Of a stretch of DNA of 64,000 nucleotides, positions 40,040 through 51,379 are shown piece after piece. Every line of letters begins with the position of its first letter. Positions within the stretch are counted from its first letter, which is position 1. Where the stretch lies: the NCBI RefSeq assembly GCF_000196515.1, contig NC_014249.1, positions 45,571 through 109,570 on the forward strand, in the 5' to 3' direction. The notes beneath the pieces are model-generated. The model worked only from the letters and a program-made list of their open reading frames with translations. It searched no databases and was not told the origin of the DNA. This DNA is from 'Nostoc azollae' 0708. GTDB taxonomy: Bacteria; Cyanobacteriota; Cyanobacteriia; Cyanobacteriales; Nostocaceae. A program made the position numbers and the translations under genes.

Positions 40040-41460
40040 TACCTAGGAAAGTTACTGTCAGTTCAGGTTTAATAATTATTAGCGACGGTTCCTCTTTTTT
40101 AGTAATAGCTAATAATGGTTCTATCGACGAAAATTTATCTCAAGGTTTTTGTTTGAGGTAAGTGGCTGATTTATTACTACGAAATTTCCGTACATCACTA
40201 CCAACTTTCACTGTTAGCTTCTAGCAATATCACTCATTATAATACTTTTTACCAACTTACTAATCCATAACTTCTTATTATCAATGTCACTCTATCTGCT
40301 AGTAGTTTATTGGGACTGTTCAGCAGAACATTGTGAAATGGATGCATGAAGATATTAATATAGCCAACTATCATAATGAAGATCTTTGATTTCAATTAAT
40401 GTTTAGCTGTGCATTCTGATTTTGCGGATATTTTTAATGTTAAATCACAGCAAATATTGATACGAGATGAAATAGAAACCAGCTGGGAAAATGGTGTACT
40501 CACTACTGAATATCGCAACAGCTCTTTTTTACGCGGTATTGTAATTGACCCAGTTTGTGGTATTTCTGGGCCACGCTATACCAATGGTTCTTTAATGTTG
40601 GATGTGGTCATCACTCCTGGGAAAATATGGCATACTTGTGTCATGTTTATAGCCTTAGCTGATAAAAGAATCTTTAAACCTCAAAACACCTGCACTGTAC
40701 CTCACAATACAAAAGCGGGAAAGGTTAGGGATGAATTTCTCGCTAATGCGACAAAGTTGCGCTCGTCTAAGCTAAAACTGCCAAATACTATCATCAAGCG
40801 ATCACAGATATGGGAGCGTTGCGAATTGAGGTGGATGATAATCGACATCAATTTTGGATGCCTGCTGCTGGTATTCCCTGGTTTGTTACCGTTTTTGGAT
40901 GTGACTCAATAATTGCTAGCTTAGAAGCAATCATAATTTATCATGAATTTGCCCATGGCATGTTACTTAAACTGGCTCAACTCGAAGTAACTGAGTTGGA
41001 TGATTGGCAAGATGCCCAACTGGGTATCGTGCCACACGAAATGCGCCGTGATGAGTTAACTACACTAAACCTACTTCTGTATCATCCCTACTACAGAATA
41101 GTAGATACCATCATCCTTTGGATTGTTACTTTAGCTGAAGCCTATAACTGGAACACCGAGGTCAGTATGCTTGATGAGTGTTGAGCACTACTATAAAAGG
41201 CACTAATTTAGATTGACAAATACGGCGGCTTTGACGGAGATGGATGTGTTGAGTATTTAAATCATTCCTCAAAAGGATTATGCAATTAAGGCTGGAAATA
41301 TTTTGGTGATGCAATAGTTTACCCCAATGGGCAGTTAGTTGAGCTGCCAATCGCTTTATCTGAAGTGCAAAGCTACATTTATGATGTGTAGCGTGAAAAA
41401 GAGCAACCCAAAAAGCTGCGTCAAAAGGCAAAGGAATTATACCAACGATTCAATGAATAA
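40040..41460 (+). pseudogene. Glycogen debranching / amylo-alpha-1,6-glucosidase-like protein, decayed
   Basis: The N-terminal GDE domain is recognisable in mixed frames (SSGLIIIS...DGSSFLVIAN; LLLRNFRTSLPTF). It is clear from 40409: HSDFADIFNVKSQQILIRDE, IETSWENGVLTTEYRNSSFL. The GH-like catalytic domain follows in another frame: MPAAGIPWFVTVFGCDSIIA, AQLGIVPHEMRRDELTTL and SYIYDV near the C-terminus, ending about 41460. In the family the catalytic barrel starts with W-F-x-T-x-F-G-R-D; here Arg is Cys. Multiple frameshifts and stops. It degrades stored glucan branch points. Confidence 0.65.
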
Positions 41461-41469
41461 TTTTGGATG

Positions 41470-42405
41470 GATTGAATTGGTTTTACTGCTTAGCATTAGA
41501 CGATAAAGAGCAGCAAATTCAATCACTTGCCTCAACTAATTTAGTCATTGAACTGAGCATTATCTTGGCAGTATTAATGGGGTAGCAATTTACCCTAGCT
41601 GAGTATGTTGGTGGGCTGTTGATGATTGCCGTACTAGTATTTCTGTTTAAAGTATTCCTAAAACCCCAGATAGTGAAATCAGCTAAACAGCAAGCAAAAA
41701 TAGGACTTTCTAGCAAGATGGAAGGATAGGCCAATATGGATATATTAGTAAAAGAAGGTCCCATTTGGCAAAAAAATTTTTCTGATCAAGGATTTATAGC
41801 TATTAGCCATTACTTTGTTATGGACTGGGTTTCAGTGTGGCTATATATTGCGCTGGAATTAATGATTGCAGGTGTTTTGCCTACCTGGGTTCCCAATTAT
41901 TTTTGGTAAGTATTCTTCCTCACAGATCATCCTATATTGTCGAAGTTATGGGGGGCAATTGTGGGGCCAGTTATAGAAATATTTTCCTTTGTTTGTTCTA
42001 TGGAAAATATTCCTCTAGCGGCTGTGCAGTGGAATGGTGGTATTAGCTTTGGAAGTGTAGTCGCATTTATTTTTGCCGACCTGATTATAATCCCAATTCT
42101 CAACATTTACCGTAGATATTACGGTTAAAAAGTTATTATATTTCTAGTAATTGCTTTATATACAGCAATGGTAACTGCGGCACTCATCATTGAAGTTCTC
42201 TTCCGAATTCTGGGGTTAATACACCAGAACACAATGCCAAAGTAGTTGAAGCATCTATCCAATTTAACTACACTACAGTATTAAATATTTTCTCTTTGGC
42301 TCTAGCAGCTTTACTAGTTGCGTGGTTCTTAAGAACTGGCGGACTAAATATGCTAATAATGTCAATAATAGTAGTGAAAAAGAAAATAGCGAACATCCTA
42401 ATATG
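41470..42405 (+). pseudogene. Permease (pfam03773/ArsP-like), decayed
   Basis: LASTNLVIELSIILAVLMG, stop, FTLAEYVGGLLMIAVLVFLF, KIGLSSKMEG-stop, FSDQGFIAISHYFVMDWVSV, WLYIALELMIAGVLPTWVPN, frame change, LWGAIVGPVIEIFSFVCSME, NIPLAAVQWNGGISFGSVVA and FIFADLIIIPILNIYRRYYG, then more TM sequence to about 42405. The N-P/I-P-L-A...W-x-GGISFG and FADLI blocks are the membrane permease family related to ArsP. Substrate unknown. Confidence 0.65.
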
Positions 42406-42480
42406 ATGCATTATATTGTGAGGAAGAGGAGAAATAAATCTGTAGGGAACGTACCTATTTAAAAGCTAACATTTACAACC

Positions 42481-43425
42481 ATGGCAACTAATTCTTCTGA
42501 AAAAAAATAATACTTGTGCCGATGGGATCTAATTTGGCGATTGCTATTGCTAAATTTATTGCTGCCTCTATTACTGGCAGTTCCGCTATGATATCTTATG
42601 ATATCTGAAGGGATTCATTCAATCATAGATACTGATGATCAACTAATTCTTTGACTGGGAATTAGCAGAAGTTAAAAACTAGCAAATTATAGTTATCCCT
42701 TTGGTTACGGTCAAGAACTTTATTTGTGGAATTTCATCGTTGCCATCCTCATTTTTTCTATGGGTGGTGGAATGTCAATTTATGAGGGAATGACTCATGT
42801 AATTAACCCCAGTCCATTAGAAGATCCAAAGTGGAATTATATTGTATTGGGTATGAGCATATTATTTGAGGGTTATTCTTAGACTGTAGCTTTAAAAGAG
42901 TTTTTAGCGACAAAGGGTCAACAAAATTTTTGGCAAGCTATCAAAAGCAGTAAAGAACCCACAGTAATAACGATATTATTTGAGGATTCTGCAGCGATTT
43001 TAGGTTTATTTGTTGCCTTAATGGGAATATTTTTAGGTCATCTATTTAATAATGTTTATTTTGAGGGTATCGCCTCAATTATTATTAGCATTATCTTAGC
43101 TGTTGTAGCAGTAGTCTTAGCAAGAGAAAGCAAGGGGTTATTAGTTGGTGAGAGTACCGATCCTCAAACTATAGCTAATATCCGTCCTTTGTCAAACATA
43201 GAACTAGAAGTAAAAGAGGTTATCCGTATGCTAACAATGCAAATTGGTCCACAAGAAGTATTACTTAATTTAGAAGTTCAGTTTTATCACCATCTTACAG
43301 GTGAATAAATAGCATCAACTATGGAAAATTTAGAAATAAAAATTAGCCAAAAACATCCTCAAATAAAACCAATATTTATTGAAGCTAAGTCCTTAGCTGC
43401 TACTCGCGAAATATCTCCATAGACC
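42481..43425 (+). pseudogene. Cation diffusion facilitator (CDF) transporter, decayed
   Basis: MATNSSEKK then stop and frameshifts; SEGIHSIIDTDDQLIL (the metal-binding E-x-x-H-S-x-x-D helix), YPFGYGQELYLWNFIVAILI (family HPFGxGK), GGGMSIYEGMTHVINPSPLE, stop, then open from 42900 to 43305: VALKEFLATKGQQNFWQAIK, ILFEDSAAILGLFVALMGIF, LARESKGLLVGESTDPQTIA and a cytoplasmic domain. It exports divalent metals (Zn, Fe, Mn or Co). At least four lesions. Confidence 0.7.
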
Positions 43426-43689
43426 TTTTAAGAGAAAAATTATCTATATTAGAAATATCTTCTTTAATGAAGCATCAAGAACTTTGCGAATCTAAAAAAA
43501 AAATAATTGGATTTTTTTGATATGAATCAGTCTACGAGTCAGTATAAATACTTCAGCAGTAAGAGTTAAGTAAGGCTCAAAAGTTATAAAATCAATTCAA
43601 GTAGAAGAAAGTAATTAAAAATGATTATTCAGATAAATACAAATGTAAAAACTTATTACTTATAAAAGTCACTGAAAAATAAGTAAGTC

Positions 43690-44680
43690 ATAAGTGTATC
43701 AAAAGTTGAAGTTATTATCATTACTGCAGCTTCCGCCAGTATAGGCAGAGCCGCTGTCCCAGAATTTACCAAGGAAGGTGCGCATAAAGAAGTTGAAGAA
43801 GCTGGTGATAAAGCATTAGTGTTATAAACAGATGTTTGTGATCCACAATAAGTAGAGGCGGCAGCGGTTGCGGTTGAGAAAGAGTTCGGACCGATTTATA
43901 GGGTTAACGACGGAATAGCATCAATTTTATCGCCATTTTTAGAAATAAAATCAGAGGGATTCGGCCGCTTTACTGAAGTGATATATTTAGGATATGTGTA
44001 TAGAACAATGGCGGTTTTACGGCGCATAAAAAAACGCAATTGCGGTATACTTGTACAAGTATGTTCTACCCTAGCCTATTGCTTAATTCCCTTACAATCT
44101 GCCTATTATGATATGAAGGCTGCTATTCGCCGATTTAAAGACTCCATCCGTTGCGAACTGTATCATGATGGCAGCAATGTTCATATCACAATGGTACAGA
44201 TGCCAGCAGTCAATACGCTGCAGTCTAACTGAATTAAGAATAATAGGCATCATAAATCCCAACCAATACTATCAATCTTCCAACCAGAAGTAGCGGCTGA
44301 GGCAATTGTCTAGGCAGCAACACACAAATAGGGCGAACTTTATGTAAGTAATTCAACAGTTGAGGCTATATTGGGTACTAAAGTCGCTCCTGGATTATTA
44401 GACCACTACCTCGGTAAGACTAGATACAAGAGTTAACAGACACAGCAACTACAAAATAAGCACCGTCCTAGCAACTTGTGGGAACTACTGTTAACATACT
44501 ATAGCGCTCACGGTAGATTTCCTCACTAAGCACAGGATAACAGTGTTAAAATTTGGTCAGCTGAAAATCAAGATTGGCTTGTCTTAGCGTTAGGAGCTAG
44601 TGCTGTCTTAATAGGACTGGTGGCTTGTTTGGGATATCAACCTCAACAATCTTCTCATCACCAGTTGAAGCAAATATAAT
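43690..44680 (+). pseudogene. Short-chain dehydrogenase/reductase with C-terminal TM, decayed
   Basis: VEVIIITAASASIGRAAVPE (degraded GASxGIG), stops, AVAVEKEFGPIYRVNDGIA, open from 43978: GYVYRTMAVLRRIKKRNCGI, LVQVCSTLAYCLIPLQSAYY (S...Y-x-x-K site; K follows in DMKAAIRRFKDSIR), ELYHDGSNVHITMVQMPAVN. After a stop: QPEVAAEAIV, then VAPGLLDHYLGKT and a C-terminal TM segment (ALGASAVLIGLVACLGYQPQ). Extended SDRs with a membrane tail occur in stress islands. 43426-43689 holds nothing recognisable. Confidence 0.65.
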
Positions 44681-44689
44681 CATTGAGTT

Positions 44690-45025
44690 AAATTATTCCA
44701 ACTGAAGTAGCTAGGGTAAATTTATTCGCATCGAACACAAATCTTGGGCTAAATCAATGAACAAGTTATTTTAACTTGCAATTATAAACATTTTTATCCC
44801 AATGGCATTCCCAAGAATATTATCTGTATGAGTAAATTCTACAACGAGGCTTGAGTTTTCATCATTCTTTCCTTTCCACTGCTTCTAAGTATGATTTTAA
44901 TCTTTTAGAAGTTATTATTGAGGTGCTACTTGGTAATGTCTCTGTTTTTCTCACCTCAATTACTTACTAGCTGGGCAAGTTACCCACAAAATCCAAAAAC
45001 AACCAAAAAGCTATATCTATAAGAT
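44690..45025. other. No feature seen
   Basis: About 330 bp between the SDR and glucoamylase remnants, without a supported gene. Confidence 0.4.
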
Positions 45026-46158
45026 ATGAAAATTCTTAGTCAAACACAGGCTTTTGGCTCACCAGGTATTGAGCCGCGATAAACTTATGCTAATAAAGAT
45101 TGACTAGGAATACCCTACTCTACCTCTAGTCGTGTTTGCTTTACTGTCTGGAAGGGTATCATCACTGGAATTTACAATCCGACAGTAGATAAACCTCAAG
45201 TTCACGATTTACAGTACCTAATTTCTGATGGGAAAAGCTTTTTCCATGAAGAAAAACGCCATTTATGATCACAAGTGGAATATCCTTGGACTTATGGCTT
45301 AAGATACCGTATTACCAATTCAGATCCCCAAGGGCATTATGCCGTAATTAAGGAAATAATTGCTGACCCATATTTATCCTGCATCTTAACAACATACGAA
45401 AATTACAGCAGAGAACTAGTTTATTTCCCAACTCCAGCTATATGCCTTGTGTACGCCGCATCTGGAAATCGGTGGTAGAAATAATAATGGGTAAACAGTA
45501 GAGGTAGCTGGACAAAATATTCTTGTAGTAGAAAAAGGCGGAACCTGGCTGTTGCTAGGCGTAACAGTCCCATTTACTTGTCTTTCCTGTGGCTATATTG
45601 GTCAAAGTAATAGCTGGACATATTTAACCCATGATTTCCAAATGGATTGGGAGTTTGACAGTACTTTAGATAGCAAGCTTGCTCTGACTGGAGAGCTAAA
45701 TCTAGATCAAAATTACGAGTTTACTTTAGGACTGTCCTTTGGCAAAACTCTGCACAATGCAATTTCCACATTATTTCAATCGCTGAATATTCCTTTCGAA
45801 CATTAGAAATAACAATATAACGAATAGTGGGAGCGATCACTTAACGAAATCAAACCATTAGGAAATAATTCCTGTGATGATGGAAACCTATATCACAACA
45901 GTGTTAGTTTGTTGTTGGCACATGAAGATAAAACTTATCCCGATGCTTTAATTGCATCTATGACTATCCCTTGGGATGAAGTGAAGGACGAGCAAGACGA
46001 AGGAGGATATCACCTTCTCTGGATGCAAGATATAGTCAGCAGTGTAGCAGGTTTAGTCGCAGCTAGAGAAACATATACAGCACTGCGATCGCCTCTGGTG
46101 CTGTGCTCCGCGCAACCGCTAATTTATCTGGCCACTAGTCAGCAATATATTCAACATT
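45026..46158 (+). pseudogene. Glucoamylase (GH15, glucan 1,4-alpha-glucosidase), decayed and 3'-truncated
   Basis: ATG 45026: MKILSQTQAFGSPGIEPR, stop, YSTSSRVCFTVWKGIITGIY, NPTVDKPQVHDLQYLISDGK, stop, VEYPWTYGLRYRITNSDPQG; then frame changes; GGTWLLLGVTVPFTCLSCGY, DFQMDWEFDSTLDSKLALTG and SLLLAHEDKTYPDALIASMT, with YHLLWMQDIVSSVAGLVAA corresponding to the catalytic YHLVW-x-RD region (Arg to Gln). The gene stops at 46158 soon after, so most of the catalytic (alpha/alpha)6 barrel is absent. It releases glucose from storage glucan. Confidence 0.7.
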
Positions 46159-46159
46159 G

Positions 46160-46480
46160 AACCATAGACTAAAAAACTAAGTGCTAGGGTAATTGCAGAA
46201 ATCGTATAAGCATAAACAATTTTGTCATAGGGGCCTGGCATTCCAAATAAATCCCACACCCAACCATTAGCATTGAGTAATGTAGCTAACACAAACAAAA
46301 AATCAAATAAATTGGGTATTGATCATCTCGGATGATCAATACAAAGGATAGAATAAGGAAGACTACAAGACCAAAAGTATTTGACCATTTACCTTGCACT
46401 GCTGCAGCTATGACAAAACTGTTAGTATAGCCTGTCCTATCCATGCGATAGTTTGATAACCTTTCTAATTCAGAATTTTC
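46160..46480 (-). pseudogene. Small multi-TM membrane protein remnant
   Basis: The minus strand reads SFVIAAAVQGKWSNTFGLVV, FLILSFVLIIRDDQ and, after a frame change, ATLLNANGWVWDLFGMPGPY-like text, then further TM sequence to 46160. Three hydrophobic helices. Family not firmly recognised (a DUF2238-like bacterial membrane protein is possible). A hairpin lies at the frame break. Confidence 0.4.
46316..46342. repeat. Perfect hairpin, 12-bp arms, 3-nt loop
   Basis: Arm gtattgatcatc, loop tcg, exact complement. It coincides with the frame break in the membrane-protein remnant. Confidence 0.88.
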
Positions 46481-46509
46481 AAAAATTACCTCAAAAATAT
46501 TAATTCAAA

Positions 46510-47876
46510 ACGTCATTTTTCTGCTTAATCCCAATCCGTATTATTCTCATCATATTTAAATTTTTAATGACTTGATAATAACTCTCTTCTACATCATTGT
46601 AGTCTTATTTTTGTGATAGTCCTTCACGGCTATCTTGTAAAATTATGTCAGCATGATGGCGCAGGCTTGCTTGATATTTAGAATTATTCGTGTAAGTAGA
46701 AATTACAGCTATAGCTTCTAACAAACAAATAGTTACTCCTGCATCCGACTCTCCATACTGCTAAATTCGGTTAAAAGCATGATCGATCAATCCTTGAAAA
46801 TCCACTCCTTTGGCAATGAAGCACAATTTCCTATTTTTATCATAGCGCTAGGGCGAAGGGAAATCTCTTTGAACTAAGTGGCGCAGTCCAGCAGTAATTC
46901 AGTCAATACAGCTAATTGCGGTAAATGGATCGTTTATTCCAGGTGAAATGGCACGCAGAGCCATTTCTACTAATTGATCGATTGGAAATCCTATATCCTG
47001 TTATTCTGTATGTTCTTTGCCAAAAATAAAAACATCATTAATTTGTTTGGTAAGTTTTTTATTTACTTTTTCTCCAGGGAAAACCAAGGCTAAATTGCCA
47101 CCTTGAATTATAAATTTTTCTGGTCTAACCTGAAGGCGTATTAGCAAATTATGTTTAGAAACAATTTCCATTAATTCCTCATTATCAATTGCTTGTAAGT
47201 AACCACTTCCATTAGCTCGAATCGGTAAAGCCTCTTTCTTAAAGGACATGGGAATTTCTCCAATTCCTTGTCTATGTTCTGGTTTACCATACCCAATTAT
47301 TTCTGGAAATAACCTAACAATTGCTGAATGTAACTCTTCACTAACATTTTGGACTACTTGAGATGCCTGAATTATGGTTCAAGCATGATGGATAAAATGA
47401 ATTAACACACCAATATTAATAATAATTGCGAGTGAAGTCCCAACTGTAACTGAAACTTGTGGTACATTTTATTCATATCCATCTCCTCCTCTATGAATTG
47501 TCCGTAATACAAGCAGGCAAAATATGAACGTACCAATAAATATGCTTACTGCAACTTGGTTACCCGTATCCTACATAAAATTACGCAGAAGCTGCGGACT
47601 GAAATTGGAAGCAGCCAATTGAAGCGCCACAATTGTAATTGAAAAAGGTGTAGCAGCAACGCTAATCATCAAACCTGCAACCGATCCCAAAAGCGATCGT
47701 GCTCCATCTGCTCTACCTGTGTAAAAACACTGATAATCACTGTTTACCTTCCCGGTATGGTCAAGATTCAGCATTGTGAAAGCTAAAGCAGTAGCTCCCA
47801 CTGCCATAAATGCTGGTATAGACCAGTAACTTGAGTGGAACTGCTCCCACAGTTTGCTTATCTTGACATTTCTCAT
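46510..47876 (-). pseudogene. DUF2254 predicted membrane protein, decayed
   Basis: N-terminal frame 47571-47876: ISKLWEQFHSSYWSIPAFMA, ARSLLGSVAGLMISVAATPF and SITIVALQLAASNFSPQLLR, then stop at 47571. Later pieces: VSVTVGTSLAIIINIG-like TM, and 47001-47249 with ANGSGYLQAIDNEELMEIVS, KFIIQGGNLALVFPGEKVNK; then MALRAISPGINDPF (the family SPGxNDPFTA motif), stops, and an end near 46510. DUF2254 proteins have four TM helices and a soluble C-terminus; role unknown, often beside ion channels. Confidence 0.7.
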
Positions 47877-47887
47877 TGTTCGTTGGT

Positions 47888-48883
47888 TTAAGAATCTACT
47901 TTACCGTTGTTGTCTTCTAAGGAGCGTGCTTTAGCAAGTAAGCTGAGCGAATCGCTGATACGGTGAGGCTTCGGTACTTCACTTTTACCTGCGGGCCAAC
48001 CTTCACGCTGACGGGAGCGGTTTCCATCTGTCTCTTCGGTCTGGTCGTGGAACAAAATTTGTTGAGTTGGGTATGGCAAATCAATGCCGTTCTCAACATA
48101 AAGCTTTTGCTTAATTGCAGAGATTACTTTATCTCGTGAAGATAAATTATCTGCCCTGCGTGGTGGTTTGATCCACCAACGCACACGAATGTTGACACTG
48201 CTTCCAGCAAGTTCCATTACCAATACATCAGGAGCCGGATCTTTTAAAATTTCATCTATACTATGTACGGCATCTAACATCAACTGCTTGGCTAGATAAA
48301 TATCATCGGCGTAGCCAATACCGATATCGTATTCTAATCGGCAGTTGTCAAAGGCAGTGTTTACAGTTACTGAATTAGTAAATAATTCCGAGTTCGGAAT
48401 AACAATCCGCCGACCATCATAGGTTCTGATTATAGTTGCTCTTGTTTGGATATTTTCAACTGTTCCTTCAAATCCTTTAAAAACAATTTGATCGTCGATT
48501 TGGAAAGGCTCAGTTAACAGAATTAAAATCCCAGCTAGAAAGTTTTGCAGAATATCACGAAAACCAAAACCAATTGCAACACCACTAATTCCCAACAGTT
48601 GTACTAAATCACCAGCTTTTAATGAGGGGATTATAATAGAAAGGGCGATAAACAACCCAACTAAAATCGTCACGCCCTGCGCTAATCTTCCCAATACTAG
48701 CCCTAAGTTCCGGGCAGAGCGACGATTGCGAGTTAACCGCTTGACCAGTGCCTTAATTCTGCTGGCGATAAATAAAATGATTATAAAGATAATCAGTGCT
48801 AAGATAATATTCGGGAGCAAAGCTATGAAACTATTAGCTATGCTTTGAAACTTATACCAAGATGTCGATATTTCTGCATTCAT
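47888..48883 (-). CDS. MscS-family mechanosensitive ion channel
   Basis: Intact 331-residue channel. Hydrophobic helices at about 22-45, 65-90 and the pore-lining TM3 LVQLLGISGVAIGFGFRDIL (about 92-111), the Gly/Ala-rich helix that forms the gate. The beta domain follows (FQIDDQIVFKGFEGTVENIQ, TIIRTYDGRRIVIPNSELFT) and the alpha/beta C-terminal domain, then about 60 polar residues. It releases solutes on hypo-osmotic shock. It lies 11 bp upstream of the DUF2254 remnant and downstream of the K+ channel remnant, on the same strand. One of few intact membrane genes here, so probably still needed for turgor control. Confidence 0.88.
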   Translation of the reverse strand: MNAEISTSWYKFQSIANSFIALLPNIILALIIFIIILFIASRIKALVKRLTRNRRSARNLGLVLGRLAQGVTILVGLFIALSIIIPSLKAGDLVQLLGISGVAIGFGFRDILQNFLAGILILLTEPFQIDDQIVFKGFEGTVENIQTRATIIRTYDGRRIVIPNSELFTNSVTVNTAFDNCRLEYDIGIGYADDIYLAKQLMLDAVHSIDEILKDPAPDVLVMELAGSSVNIRVRWWIKPPRRADNLSSRDKVISAIKQKLYVENGIDLPYPTQQILFHDQTEETDGNRSRQREGWPAGKSEVPKPHRISDSLSLLAKARSLEDNNGKVDS

Positions 48884-48916
48884 GAATTTTCCTCACTAAG
48901 GTAATTTTTGCTAATA

Positions 48917-49681
48917 TCAACGCTCAGAATTTTGATCTAATAATTCTTGAATTTCCCCCCGCAATGCTGCGATTTCACTCTGAAGCAGTTGAATCGATTT
49001 CACTCCAGCTAACTCTGCTTCGTCATCATCGGTATCACGACCAATAAAAAAGATCGCCAGAGTTGCAGTGACATAGTCAAATATGGCAAACACATACAAC
49101 GCTAAGAAAAAATAAAGTACTCGACCTTCGGGTATTTTGGGCGAATAGTTAGAATCCATCGTTGTCATTAGCATTGCTTTCCAGCATAAAGGAGTACCGT
49201 AGTTGTGCAGCCTTGATTCCACAGGAACTTCGTTTTCAAAGGTATATATTCTTACTCCTCCTATTAAACTGACAATTATTGTTAACGCGACAACATAACT
49301 AACCCCTTGCCGGCTTAAACTTGCTGCTAGGACCCGCATTCCCTAGTTAGCACGAGTCATCACTCACAACCACTGTACACTTCGCACAGCCCGCACTCTT
49401 TGTAGTACGCGTACTTTTCGGATAATCCGAAAAGTACGCAGCGCTGGCAACACCAAAGAAATAGCTATTAACCAGTTGCTTTTGATATAAGAAAATTTAT
49501 GAGCAGTAATCACTAGTTTAAATAGAAAATCTAATATAAAAAGAATCCAAATAATGATGCTAAAGGCTTCCAGTAAAGAGTTTAATCCCCAGATGATCTC
49601 GATGATGAATAGTGCTAGCCATACAAAGTCCAGCACCACCATTGGAATTTCTAGCCAATCTTCCCTGTTGCAAGACTTCAT
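48917..49681 (-). pseudogene. Voltage-gated-type K+ channel, two in-frame stops
   Basis: One frame from 49681 to 48917: TM helices with EAFSIIIWILFILDFLFKLV, the S4-like LRTFRIIRKVRVLQRVRAVR, QWL, TGA, RAN, TAG, then MRVLAASLSRQGVSYVVALT, the pore helix and filter region (MLMTTMDSNYSPKIPEG, normally TTMGSDYWP) and S6 (LALYVFAIFDYVTATLAIFF), ending with a coiled coil. The filter Gly is Asp and the Trp is Ser, so the pore is also damaged. The S4 arginines lie inside a long perfect hairpin. Confidence 0.75.
49409..49439. repeat. Perfect hairpin, 15-bp arms, 1-nt loop, in S4 of the K+ channel
   Basis: Arm gcgtacttttcggat, one a, exact complement. Both arms are in frame and encode the Arg/Lys-rich S4 segment. 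Confidence 0.92.
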
Positions 49682-49809
49682 TACGTTTTTTTTCTAGGGC
49701 TGGCTTTTCTGAAATTTTTAAACTACTCAATAAGATGAATTCGTAATGACGTTCGATGACTTGCTAACGCTGTGCTAACATAATTCGTAATTTTAGATAA
49801 TTAGCTTTA

Positions 49810-51186
49810 TTATTTACTTGCAGGTGTTTCTAGCAGGTTGACATCAACTAAAGGTGTCACATTTAAGTCCTGTTTCCATAATTGGGTTTGAATTGATTGG
49901 GGAAGGTGATCGCGTATTTCTTCACTAGACGCTATAACTCCCGGTTGACGCTGCATATAACTAACAGATAGTAGGGTATGCTGCCCTTGAATATTGGATC
50001 GTATAAAGTACACATTCGACTCGACTAATTTTGCTAAACCAACTTGCTCCACAGTTTTCTAAACTTGGGCGTTGGCAAGTCGGGCAAGGCTAGAGCGTTG
50101 TAAATTGGGAGAATGAGAAAACTACTAAGTCAACAAAAGAGCCTATGCGATGACAGTTATCACCAACGCAGAAAAGAATACCCGTTTTTTACCATGCTGA
50201 TAGCGAGTTCCTTGAGCAGACAACCTAAATACTCGGAATAACAAAGCTGCTGAAAAGTTGATGCCGCTTTGTTGCAAAAACAGTAAGAATAGCCCCGAAA
50301 TTGCCATATCCCATCTGCCAACCGTACCAGCTATACCGACAATTCCCACAGGTGGAGCTAAGGAAGCGGCAACTAATATTCCGGTTGCTGCCCCAGAGAC
50401 TAAACTACTGCGATCTGATTGAACTAAGTTGAGAGCTCCTGCTGCTCTGACTGCCAATGGTAAAATTACTGCCACTGCTGAAATCTAGCTATTGTCTAGC
50501 ATTAAACTAGTGAGAATTTCTTGCTGTAATATCAGGCTAAGTAACCAAGTAGTGGCAATTATGACTGCTAAAGCAGTAAGATTTCTTGAAATACTCTGTC
50601 CTAAGAGTTGGCAATCACCTCATGCAGTTGCAATTGCTGTATTCATCGCCTGGCCTGCAAAGGGTGCAATCAGCATTGCTGCCCCTAGCAAGTAAGCTAT
50701 TGTAGTATACAAGCCAATCCAGACTACAAAGCTTGTCAGTGCTCCATAACCAAGAAAACCTCGCCAAGAACTAACACTTTGCAAACGAGAAAGAAAAATC
50801 TCAATCGGATTGCGTTCTTCCACATCTATAACTTGTTGCGGTGCTTCTAATACAGGTGGTTGCAGAGTCATCACATCAGTTGGTACGAGCATAATTTGTA
50901 CTTTGGGCAAGTCTTGCAACTTGTCCAGAACTTTGCTAACTTCTTGATTAGAAAGGTGAACAGTCACTACATCAATCGGTATCAATCGGTTCTTCTGCAT
51001 TGCCTTCAAATCGCGCGAGATTTGTGCCATTATGAGATTTGACAATATCGATAAGAGCTTTTCCATTTCCCCGTGGTACTTGGATAATAATTTGATGCAT
51101 TGTACCCTCCTATTGATAACCATCTTATTTTTTTTAGACAATAACTCTACTACCCAAAGAAAGATTCTTTGAAAGATGTATCTCAT
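49810..51186 (-). pseudogene. DUF389 membrane protein (copy 2), broken
   Basis: N-terminal cytosolic domain 50620-51186 (IDVVTVHLSNQEVSKVLDKL, PKVQIMLVPTDVMTLQPPVL) leading to TM helices (GYGALTSFVVWIGLYTTIAY, GAAMLIAPFAGQAMNTAIAT), a stop, ATTWLLSLILQQEI, then 50143-50475 (VILPLAVRAAGALNLVQSDR, SGAATGILVAASLAPPVGIV) and the C-terminal soluble part at 49810-50052 (LESNVYFIRSNIQG-like; GVIASSEEIRDHLPQSIQTQ). Several stops and frameshifts. The family end is complete, so this is a full-length dead gene. Confidence 0.7.
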
Positions 51187-51379
51187 ACTCAGTTAACACT
51201 TAAATTTTGTCCGTAAAATGAGTACATAGGAAAATAACTGATAGCCAAGATAGCAAAAAAGTTTATATAAAGAAAATTTCATTGATTTATTGTTTGAGAC
51301 TTAGATTAAATCTCAATATTGGAAAAGATGTGGAGAAACCTGGTATATTTTTATACTCGAAAGCAAGCTTTAGATTTTA

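Noticed and set aside
41519..41764. 81-codon minus-strand ORF
   Set aside because: Antisense shadow of the permease pseudogene, whose motifs are clear on the plus strand.
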